Source of the DNA: Bacillota bacterium
GTDB taxonomy: Bacteria; Bacillota; Clostridia; Christensenellales; Aristaeellaceae
Length of the DNA stretch: 35,993 nucleotides
Reading direction: 5' to 3'
Assembly: GCA_023409955.1 (NCBI GenBank)
Contig: JAEYQQ010000041.1
Location: forward strand, 1 to 35,993
The notes below the pieces were generated by a model. It saw nothing but the letters and a program-made list of their open reading frames with translations, was not told the DNA's origin and did not search any database. Shown piece after piece: positions 30,485 to 35,993 of this stretch; within the stretch, counting starts at the first letter, position 1, and the number at the start of each line of letters is the position of its first letter. A program made the translations under genes and the position numbers.

Positions 30485-30519
30485 TCATGCCGCCTCTATC
30501 ATATCATGAGGCGGCATGA
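30485..30519 (-). other. Strong hairpin between secY and adk
   Basis: A perfect 12-bp inverted repeat (30485-30496 with 30508-30519) around an 11-base loop, 15 bases after the secY stop codon. On the minus strand it is followed by CGCCGAGGG with no U-run, so a terminator is unlikely. It may stabilise or process the mRNA or adjust expression of adk relative to secY. Confidence 0.55.
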
Positions 30520-30533
30520 ACCGAAAGATGTTT

Positions 30534-31784
30534 TTAGAGAAAACCTTTGTAATGCCTCATGGTCAGCTGACTTTCCATCTGACGTGTGGTTTCCAAAGCA
30601 ACGCTTACTGCGATCAACAGGGAAGATGCCGCAAAGGGAACTTCAGCCTGCAAGTTGATAGTAAGAATCGTCGGAATCGTCGCCAGTACGGCTAGGAACA
30701 ACGCACCAAAGAGTGTCAAGCGGGAGCTTGTGCGCTGCAGGAAATCAACCGTAGCTTTGCCGGAGCGGATGCCCGGGATCAAGCCACCTTGCTGCTGAAT
30801 ATTTTTGCTGATATCCTGGGGGTTGAAGCTGATGGAGGTATAGAAGTACGTGAATGCAATAATCAGCAATGCAGTAATGATTAGATTCGCCGGTGAGGAG
30901 GCACCCATGTAGGTGCTCCACCAGATAGACGCACTGCTTGTGGTACCACCAATCAATTGAATGATGGTCCCGGGGAACGCCATGAAGGAGTAAGCAAAGA
31001 TCAAAGGCAGAACGCCAGTGGAGTTCACCTTCATGGGGATGTGGGTGCTTTGTCCGCCATACATTTTGCGTCCAACTACGCGTTTTGCGTATTGCACAGG
31101 AACCCTGCGCTCTCCTAGATCAACGTATGTAACCAGTGTGATCATGGCTACAGCCGCCACGAGAACCGCCAGAATGCCTAACCACGCAGTGATGGTAGAA
31201 GCACTTGCGATGCCGTCCATCAAGCCTCTGAAAAGATTGTTCACAATACCGGCAAATATCAAAAGCGAAATGCCATTGCCAATGCCCTTTTCAGTAATGC
31301 GTTCGCCAATCCACATGGCAAGGGCAGTACCACCTGCCATGCTGATGCCAACCAGTACATAATTGAACCATCCGGCTTTGATATAGCCTAAGCCGGCCAC
31401 CAAGCCGATGGCCTGGATAACGGCCAAACCAACGGTTACATAACGAGTGATGGTTGCAATACGCTTACGTCCCTCTTCGCCTTCTTTTTGCATCCGCTCC
31501 AGCGCCGGGATGGCGATGGTCAGCAGCTGCATGATGATGGAAGAGTTGATGTAAGGGGTAATGCCCATGGCCATGATGGTCATTTGAGAGAAGGCATTAC
31601 CTGTCATCATGTTCACCAAGCCCAGCAAAGGCAAGGTAGAAGTCTCCTGACCAATCCGGGCCGTATCCACGCCGGGGGCGGGGATAACGCCCACCAGACG
31701 GAATAACAGCAGCATACCAAGCGTGTACAGGATCTTCTTACGCAGATCTTCCACGCGCCATGCATTGCGAAGGGTTTCCCACAT
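30534..31784 (-). CDS. secY: Protein translocase subunit SecY
   Basis: A 416-residue membrane protein with about ten transmembrane helices, the central pore of the Sec channel. Conserved parts include VIPAPGVDTARIG, MGITPYINSSIIMQLLTIAIPAL, the basic loop ERRVPVQYAKRVVG, the RSGKATVDFLQRTSSRLTLFG region and the C-terminal SLLIAVSVALETTRQMESQL. It starts one base after the rplO stop codon. It is in its usual place between rplO and adk. Confidence 0.98.
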   Translation of the reverse strand: MWETLRNAWRVEDLRKKILYTLGMLLLFRLVGVIPAPGVDTARIGQETSTLPLLGLVNMMTGNAFSQMTIMAMGITPYINSSIIMQLLTIAIPALERMQKEGEEGRKRIATITRYVTVGLAVIQAIGLVAGLGYIKAGWFNYVLVGISMAGGTALAMWIGERITEKGIGNGISLLIFAGIVNNLFRGLMDGIASASTITAWLGILAVLVAAVAMITLVTYVDLGERRVPVQYAKRVVGRKMYGGQSTHIPMKVNSTGVLPLIFAYSFMAFPGTIIQLIGGTTSSASIWWSTYMGASSPANLIITALLIIAFTYFYTSISFNPQDISKNIQQQGGLIPGIRSGKATVDFLQRTSSRLTLFGALFLAVLATIPTILTINLQAEVPFAASSLLIAVSVALETTRQMESQLTMRHYKGFL

Positions 31785-31785
31785 T

Positions 31786-32226
31786 TCAGATCACCTCGGC
31801 TTTCCCGCCGAGAGCCTCGATCTTTTCTTTTGCAGATTCTGTGAACTTGTCCGCCTTCACAGTCAGTTTCCGAGTCAGCTCGCCGCCGCCCAGAATCTTC
31901 ACGCCGTCCAGCGTCTTTTTGATGATGCCGGCGCTCATGAGGGACTCGACAGTAACCACAGCTCCATCTTCGAAAATATCCAGGCGCTCTACGTTTACAG
32001 TTGCGTATTCCTTGCCGAAGATATTGGTGAAGCCGCGCTTAGGAACGCGGCGAATGAAGGGCATCTGTCCGCCTTCAAAGCCGGGGCCCTTACCGCCGCC
32101 AGAGCGGGCGCGGGCGCCTTTATGGCCCTTACCGGAGGTCTTGCCCAAACCGGAGCCTGTACCGCGGCCCAAACGCTTAGGGGCGGTGGTGGAACCCGGA
32201 GCGGGTTTCAACTCGTGCAGTTTCAT
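31786..32226 (-). CDS. rplO: 50S ribosomal protein L15
   Basis: A 146-residue L15. Conserved features are MKLHELKPAPGS at the start, the Gly/Arg/Lys-rich RLGRGTGSGLGKTSGKGHKG segment, and GFEGGQMPFIRRVPKRGFTN. The C-terminal globular part carries a VKADKFTESAKEKIEALGGKAEVI tail. It follows rpmD by 13 bases. Confidence 0.98.
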   Translation of the reverse strand: MKLHELKPAPGSTTAPKRLGRGTGSGLGKTSGKGHKGARARSGGGKGPGFEGGQMPFIRRVPKRGFTNIFGKEYATVNVERLDIFEDGAVVTVESLMSAGIIKKTLDGVKILGGGELTRKLTVKADKFTESAKEKIEALGGKAEVI

Positions 32227-32239
32227 GGCTGTTCCCTCC

Positions 32240-32422
32240 TTACTCGTTGATTTCTTCCACGGTGATCATATGCTTCACCCGGAAAATTTGCCCGCGGATG
32301 CAGGGATTATCTTCCTTGATGACGCTCTGTCCCACTTTGCGCAGGCCCAAGGCCTTGACCGTATCAATGTGCTTTTGCAAGCTGGAAATCGGGGATTTGA
32401 TCAATGTGACTTTCAGTTTCAT
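32240..32422 (-). CDS. rpmD: 50S ribosomal protein L30
   Basis: A 60-residue L30. It reads MKLKVTLIKSPISS, then TVKALGLRKVGQSVI and a C-terminal RVKHMITVEEI, all family-typical. It is 13 bases after rpsE and is the shortest protein of this part of the operon. Confidence 0.97.
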   Translation of the reverse strand: MKLKVTLIKSPISSLQKHIDTVKALGLRKVGQSVIKEDNPCIRGQIFRVKHMITVEEINE

Positions 32423-32435
32423 TGTCTTCTCCTCC

Positions 32436-32933
32436 TTAACCCAGCAGCTCTTCCACGGTCTTGCCGCGGAGCCGTGCCACCTGTTCGGCGGAACGAAGCG
32501 TTTTGAGTCCTGTCAGCGTGGCTTTCACCATGTTGATGGGATTGCTGGTGCCAAATGATTTGGTACGGATGTCTTTCAGACCGGCCAGTTCCAGGACGGC
32601 GCGAGCGCCGCCGCCAGCGATGATGCCGGCACCTTCCGGAGCAGGAAGGAGAACGACTTTGCCGGTGCCAAAGTAGCCCACTGCTTCATGAGGAATGGTG
32701 GTGCCTGTGATCGGTACGGTGACCAGATGCTTTTTAGCATCTTCCACCGCTTTACGGATGGCTTCGGGGATTTCAGCGGCCTTGCCCATACCGGCACCTA
32801 CGCGGCCCTTTTCATCACCCACAACAACCAGCGCAGAAAAGCGGAAGTTGCGGCCACCTTTTACAACCTTCACGACGCGGTTGACAGCTACCAGCTTTTC
32901 TTTGAATTCGCTGACCTGTTCGAAGCGTTGCAT
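32436..32933 (-). CDS. rpsE: 30S ribosomal protein S5
   Basis: A 165-residue S5. The N-terminal double-stranded RNA-binding domain is at about residues 10-75 (EKLVAVNRVVKVVKGGRNFRF, then GDEKGRVGAGMGKA). The C-terminal domain contains AGGGARAVLELAGLKDIRTKSFGTSNPINMVKAT. Residues of S5 contact the mRNA entry tunnel with S3 and S4. Confidence 0.98.
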   Translation of the reverse strand: MQRFEQVSEFKEKLVAVNRVVKVVKGGRNFRFSALVVVGDEKGRVGAGMGKAAEIPEAIRKAVEDAKKHLVTVPITGTTIPHEAVGYFGTGKVVLLPAPEGAGIIAGGGARAVLELAGLKDIRTKSFGTSNPINMVKATLTGLKTLRSAEQVARLRGKTVEELLG

Positions 32934-32952
32934 GCGTGTATCCTCCTTCTAA

Positions 32953-33321
32953 TCAGAAATCCAACCCGGCTTCACGGGCGCCGGCAGCCAGTTCTGCGAC
33001 ACGGCCGGTATAGACATAGCCGCCCCGGTCGAAGACCACCTGCTTGATGCCGGCTTGGAGGGCACGCTCAGCTACGAGCTTGCCAACAAGCTTGGAAGCG
33101 CCTTTTTTATCAACTTCCGCCAACTGCCCCTTTAGGTTGGGATCTACAGTGGAAGCAGACACAAGGGTGACTCCCTTGGAATCGTCAATCACCTGAGCAT
33201 AAATATGGTTCAGGCTGCGGTACACGGAAAGACGCGGCATATCCGGGGTGCCGCTGATCTTTTTGCGGACGCGCGCGTGTCGGATCACGCGGATCTCGTT
33301 GCGGTCACGCTTTTTGAACAT
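32953..33321 (-). CDS. rplR: 50S ribosomal protein L18
   Basis: A 122-residue 5S rRNA-binding protein. It has a basic N-terminus (RHARVRKKISGT), PRLSVYRSLNHIYAQVIDD, and the C-terminal VVFDRGGYVYTGRVAELAAGAREAGLDF motif. It is located between rplF and rpsE. Confidence 0.98.
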   Translation of the reverse strand: MFKKRDRNEIRVIRHARVRKKISGTPDMPRLSVYRSLNHIYAQVIDDSKGVTLVSASTVDPNLKGQLAEVDKKGASKLVGKLVAERALQAGIKQVVFDRGGYVYTGRVAELAAGAREAGLDF

Positions 33322-33339
33322 GTGCGTTCACTCCCTTTC

Positions 33340-33882
33340 TTACTTCTTGCCGGTCTTGCCTTCCTTGCGGCGGATCCGCTCGGTTTCGTACTTGATGCCC
33401 TTACCCAGATAGGGTTCGGGTTCGCGTACGGCGCGGATGTCGGCGGCAAGGCTGCCTACCTGCTGCTTATCGATGCCCTTCACCACAATCTTGGTGGGGG
33501 CGGGTGTTTCAAAAGTTACGCTTTCCGGGGCCTCAAAGACCACGGGATGGGAATAGCCCACATTCAGCGTCAGCTTCTTGCCTTCAGCCTGAGCGCGGTA
33601 ACCGGTGCCGACGAGTTCCAGAGTCTTTGCATAGCCCTCTGTTACGCCAACGACCATGTTGTTTACCAAGCTGCGGTACAAGCCGTGCATAGCCTTGTGG
33701 GGTTTGGAATCCGTGGGGCGGAGAAGGGTTAATATTTCGCCTTCCTGTTTCACGGTAATATCCCGGTTCACCCATTGGGACAGTTGCCCTTTGGGTCCTT
33801 TCACCGTAACGGTGTTATCCTGGGAAACCGTGACCGTCACGCCCGCGGGGACGGTGATCGGAAGCTTTCCGATTCGAGACAT
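33340..33882 (-). CDS. rplF: 50S ribosomal protein L6
   Basis: A 180-residue protein with two repeats of an RNA-binding fold. The N-terminal repeat reads SRIGKLPITVPAGVTVTV and VKGPKGQLSQ. The second repeat has YSHPVVFEAPE, KGIDKQQVGSLAADIRAVREPEPYLGKGIKY and the RRKEGKTGKK tail. It binds near the sarcin-ricin loop. Confidence 0.98.
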   Translation of the reverse strand: MSRIGKLPITVPAGVTVTVSQDNTVTVKGPKGQLSQWVNRDITVKQEGEILTLLRPTDSKPHKAMHGLYRSLVNNMVVGVTEGYAKTLELVGTGYRAQAEGKKLTLNVGYSHPVVFEAPESVTFETPAPTKIVVKGIDKQQVGSLAADIRAVREPEPYLGKGIKYETERIRRKEGKTGKK

Positions 33883-33907
33883 AATCGCACCTCCATTGAC
33901 AGTCGGT

Positions 33908-34309
33908 TTACCAGATGTAAGCCAGCACTTCGCCGCCTACGGCGCTTTTACGGGCTTCCTTATCGGTCATCAAGCCCTTGGAGGTGCTGATGATGGCGAT
34001 ACCGAGGCCGCCGAGCACCTTGGGCAATTCTTCGCAACGGGCATACACGCGCAGACCGGGACGGCTGATGCGCTTGAGGCCCGCGATTACGGGCTGCTGC
34101 TTGCCGTTGACATACTTCAAAACAATTTTGATGCTGCCTGCAGGGCCTTCATCCTGAAAGTCTACAGACTTTACATATCCTTCAGCCAGCAAAATCTTTG
34201 CGACAGCCTTCTTGAGGTTGCTTGCGGGCAACGTCACGGTGTCGTGCTTGGCAACTTGGGCATTGCGGATGCGGGTCAGCATATCGGCAATGGGATCATT
34301 CACAACCAT
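33908..34309 (-). CDS. rpsH: 30S ribosomal protein S8
   Basis: A 133-residue S8, a primary 16S rRNA binder. It starts MVVNDPIADMLTRIRNAQ with GGAGGTT upstream and has PGLRVYARCEELPKVLGGLGIAIISTSKG plus the conserved tail EVLAYIW. A longer frame to 34414 lies over rpsN and is not used. In E. coli, S8 represses the spc operon; no matching leader is visible here. Confidence 0.97.
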   Translation of the reverse strand: MVVNDPIADMLTRIRNAQVAKHDTVTLPASNLKKAVAKILLAEGYVKSVDFQDEGPAGSIKIVLKYVNGKQQPVIAGLKRISRPGLRVYARCEELPKVLGGLGIAIISTSKGLMTDKEARKSAVGGEVLAYIW

Positions 34310-34337
34310 GGTGGAACCTCCTTCCGTTCTTCCCCGC

Positions 34338-34523
34338 TTACCAGCTGGCCTTGCGGACACCGGGGATCTGGCCGGCATAGGCCAATTCTCTAAAGCAGAT
34401 ACGGCATACGCCATACTTGCGAAGCACCGAGTGGGGCCGGCCGCACAGGCGGCAGCGGGTATAGGCGCGGGTGGAGAATTTCGCTGGCCGTTGTTGTTTA
34501 AGGATCATACTAGTCTTAGCCAC
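34338..34523 (-). CDS. rpsZ: 30S ribosomal protein S14, zinc-binding type Z
   Basis: A 61-residue S14 of the short zinc form with two CxxC knuckles (CRLCGRPH and CRICFREL). It begins (M)AKTSMILKQQRPAKFSTRAYTR. The start codon is GTG at 34523, with GGAGG ten bases upstream; the longer ATG frame to 34589 would run into rplE and has no match to the family. The short zinc form is typical of Bacillota that carry the spc-operon copy. Confidence 0.95.
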   Translation of the reverse strand: MAKTSMILKQQRPAKFSTRAYTRCRLCGRPHSVLRKYGVCRICFRELAYAGQIPGVRKASW

Positions 34524-34543
34524 TTTGAGTTTTCCTCCTTCCC

Positions 34544-35086
34544 TTACTGTGCAAACGGCATGCCAAGGAGCCGAAGCAGTTCCATGCATTCCTCGTCCGT
34601 CTTAGCGGATGTTACGAAGATAATTTCCATACCCCGTACCTTTTCCACCTTGTCGTAATCGATTTCAGGGAACAGGAGCTGTTCGCGGATGCCCAGGGCA
34701 TAGTTGCCGCGGCCGTCAAACGCCTTGGTGGAAACGCCGCGGAAGTCGCGCACACGAGGAAGCGCGATATTCATCAATTTATCGATGAACTCTTCCATCC
34801 GTACGCCACGGATGGTGACCTTTGCGCCGATGTTCATGCCCTCACGCACCTTGAAGTTCGCGATGCTCTTGCGGGCCTTGGTGATCATGGCTTTCTGGCC
34901 GGCGATGGCGTTCAGCTCTGCCACAGCGCCTTCCAGCGCCTTAGCGTTGTCCTTGCAGTCGCCCAAACCCATGTTGATGACGACCTTTTCCAAACGCGGT
35001 ACTTCCATTACATTTTTGTAGCCGAATTTCTGCTTCAGGGCAGGCACAGCTTCGGCAAAGTATTTATCATGAATTCTGGTAGCCAT
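34544..35086 (-). CDS. rplE: 50S ribosomal protein L5
   Basis: A 180-residue L5, part of the 5S RNP with L18. Conserved parts are MEVPRLEKVVINMGLGDCKDNAK, QKAMITKARKSIANFKVREGM, IGAKVTIRGVRMEEFIDKLMN, and LPRVRDFRGVSTKAFDGRGNY. The C-terminal IDYDKVEKVRGMEIIFVTSAKTDEE block is also typical. Confidence 0.98.
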   Translation of the reverse strand: MATRIHDKYFAEAVPALKQKFGYKNVMEVPRLEKVVINMGLGDCKDNAKALEGAVAELNAIAGQKAMITKARKSIANFKVREGMNIGAKVTIRGVRMEEFIDKLMNIALPRVRDFRGVSTKAFDGRGNYALGIREQLLFPEIDYDKVEKVRGMEIIFVTSAKTDEECMELLRLLGMPFAQ

Positions 35087-35107
35087 TTGCCGTCTCCTCT
35101 CCCTTTA

Positions 35108-35443
35108 TCAGTCGATCTTTGCCTTGCATTTTTTGCAGACGCGGACCATTTTCTTAACTTTCGTGCCATCGTCCTTTTCCACGATATCGGCGATACGGCC
35201 GATTCTGGTGGCTGCGCCGCATTTGGGGCAGACCAGCATCACGTTGGAGGCGTCAATGGCGCTTTCCTGGTGGATGATGCCGCCAGGCTGACCCTGCTGG
35301 CGAGGCTTTTGGTGTTTGGTGACAACGGCCACGCCTTCCACCACGACCTTGCCGGTCTTGGGATAAGCAGTCAGGACTTTGCCCTTCTTGCCCTTGTCGT
35401 CACCGGAGATGACAACGACCTGATCTTTAGAGCGGATATGCAT
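35108..35443 (-). CDS. rplX: 50S ribosomal protein L24
   Basis: A 111-residue assembly-initiating protein with an N-terminal KOW domain (KDQVVVISGDDKGKKGKVL). The C-terminal part carries CPKCGAATRIG and VRVCKKCKAKID, two CxxC knuckles suited to zinc binding and common in Bacillota L24. It is between rplN and rplE. Confidence 0.98.
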   Translation of the reverse strand: MHIRSKDQVVVISGDDKGKKGKVLTAYPKTGKVVVEGVAVVTKHQKPRQQGQPGGIIHQESAIDASNVMLVCPKCGAATRIGRIADIVEKDDGTKVKKMVRVCKKCKAKID

Positions 35444-35458
35444 AATCGTTACACCTCC

Positions 35459-35827
35459 TTACAGTACTTCCGGGGCCAGCGAGACGATTTTCATGAAATC
35501 CTTCTCGCGCAGTTCCCGTGCCACAGGTCCGAAGATACGGGTCCCGCGGGGCATTTTTGCTTCATTGATAATAACGGCTGCGTTATCGTCAAAACGGATG
35601 TAGCTGCCATCGGGACGGCGCTTTTGCTTACGCATACGAACTACAACAGCCTTGACCACATCGCCCTTCTTGACGGTGCCGCCGGGGGTGGCAGATTTCA
35701 CGCTTGCCACGATGATATCGCCAATGGACCCATCCCGGCGGAAGGAGCCGCCCAGGACACGGATGCACATGATTTCCTTGGCGCCGGAATTGTCGGCCAC
35801 CTTCAGTCGCGTTTGCGGCTGGATCAT
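35459..35827 (-). CDS. rplN: 50S ribosomal protein L14
   Basis: A 122-residue L14 at the subunit interface. It starts MIQPQTRLKVADNSGAKE and has CIRVLGGSFRRDGSIGDIIVASVK, KKGDVVKAVVVRMRK and the DDNAAVIINEAKMPRGTRIFGPVARELR segment. It is the highly conserved neighbour of rpsQ and rplX. Confidence 0.98.
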   Translation of the reverse strand: MIQPQTRLKVADNSGAKEIMCIRVLGGSFRRDGSIGDIIVASVKSATPGGTVKKGDVVKAVVVRMRKQKRRPDGSYIRFDDNAAVIINEAKMPRGTRIFGPVARELREKDFMKIVSLAPEVL

Positions 35828-35852
35828 AGGGGTTTTCCTCCTTTACGACGGC

Positions 35853-35993
35853 TCACTTCGCCTTTTCGATGATCTCCACCAGGCGCCAGCGTTTGTCGTG
35901 GCTCAGCGGGCGGGTTTCCATCACGCGAACGGTATCACCGATACCGCATTCATTCTTCTCGTCATGGGCTTTGAGCTTGCTGGTCTGGTTCAT
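35853..35993 (-). CDS. rpsQ: 30S ribosomal protein S17 (5' end off the right edge)
   Basis: Only the last 47 codons, including the stop at 35853-35855, are in the window. They read TSKLKAHDEKNECGIGDTVR, then METRPLSHDKRWRLVEIIEK, the conserved C-terminal half of S17. The ATG at the very edge lies inside the gene and is not its start. It precedes rplN by 25 bases, as expected. Confidence 0.95.
   Translation of the reverse strand: MNQTSKLKAHDEKNECGIGDTVRVMETRPLSHDKRWRLVEIIEKAK

Noticed and set aside
34338..34589. Longer ATG start for S14
   Set aside because: The extra N-terminal residues overlap rplE and do not match the family; the GTG at 34523 gives the standard 61 residues.
1..35993. CRISPR arrays, insertion sequences, tRNA or rRNA genes, prophage or integrative elements
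   Set aside because: No repeated spacer pattern, transposase, integrase, terminal repeat or cloverleaf was recognised by eye.

Overview
The window is 36 kb of chromosomal DNA from a member of the Bacillota, most likely class Clostridia, with roughly even GC. Three clusters point there: the late S10/spc/alpha ribosomal cluster with secY-adk-map-KOW-infA-rpmJ (zinc-type S14 and L36), the division cluster yggS-sepF-yggT-ylmH-divIVA, and the ireB-ruvX-DUF1292 cluster. Genus cannot be decided from the sequence. Nearly all genes lie on the minus strand; the plus-strand exceptions are a HAD hydrolase, two large c-di-GMP signalling genes and a zinc-ribbon membrane protein. No tRNA, rRNA, insertion sequence, phage gene or CRISPR array was seen.

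Layout. 1-2613: a COG2509-type FAD oxidoreductase cut by the left edge and a pyrimidine-nucleoside phosphorylase. 2780-4009: a HAD-IIA phosphatase converging on fosX, a fosfomycin hydrolase with all active-site residues. 4162-8675: the division operon (membrane adaptor protein, yggS, sepF, yggT, ylmH, divIVA). 8772-10743: a SigB/F/G-type sigma factor with a degenerate anti-sigma-like partner, then a TauE/SafE transporter. 10875-13503: aspartate kinase and two GNAT acetyltransferases. 13590-15183: ireB, a ruvX fused in frame to a DUF1292 domain, and a second DUF1292 protein with a Cys/His-rich tail. 15289-17164: an AI-2E-family permease, a 50-residue membrane protein and a PRC-barrel protein. 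17470-18972: a PAS-GGDEF-hemerythrin protein. 19021-20735: rluD-like, lspA and a DUF5665 gene. 20913-21359: the zinc-ribbon protein. 21360-22070: a long gene-free stretch. 22071-24917: a PAS/GAF/GGDEF/HD-GYP receptor. 25019-35993: the ribosomal cluster, read right to left from rpsQ (partial) to rplQ.

How it works together. The ribosomal block builds both subunits, the RNA polymerase alpha subunit and the SecY channel, with adk, map and infA embedded. The division operon supplies the FtsZ membrane tether SepF and the pole/septum protein DivIVA. The two GGDEF proteins would make or degrade c-di-GMP in response to signals sensed by a haemerythrin di-iron domain and by an extracytoplasmic PAS domain.

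Most worth a second look: a 316-nt hairpin-rich leader before rpsM, where the known alpha-operon control element of E. coli also lies; fosX placed directly behind an intrinsic terminator; the RuvX-DUF1292 fusion with a strong internal start; a SepF with two long Tyr/Gln-rich tails; the sigma factor with an anti-sigma-like partner that lacks the ATP-binding motifs; and the 711-bp gene-free stretch before the GGDEF-HD-GYP gene. None of these amounts to a demonstrated new system.
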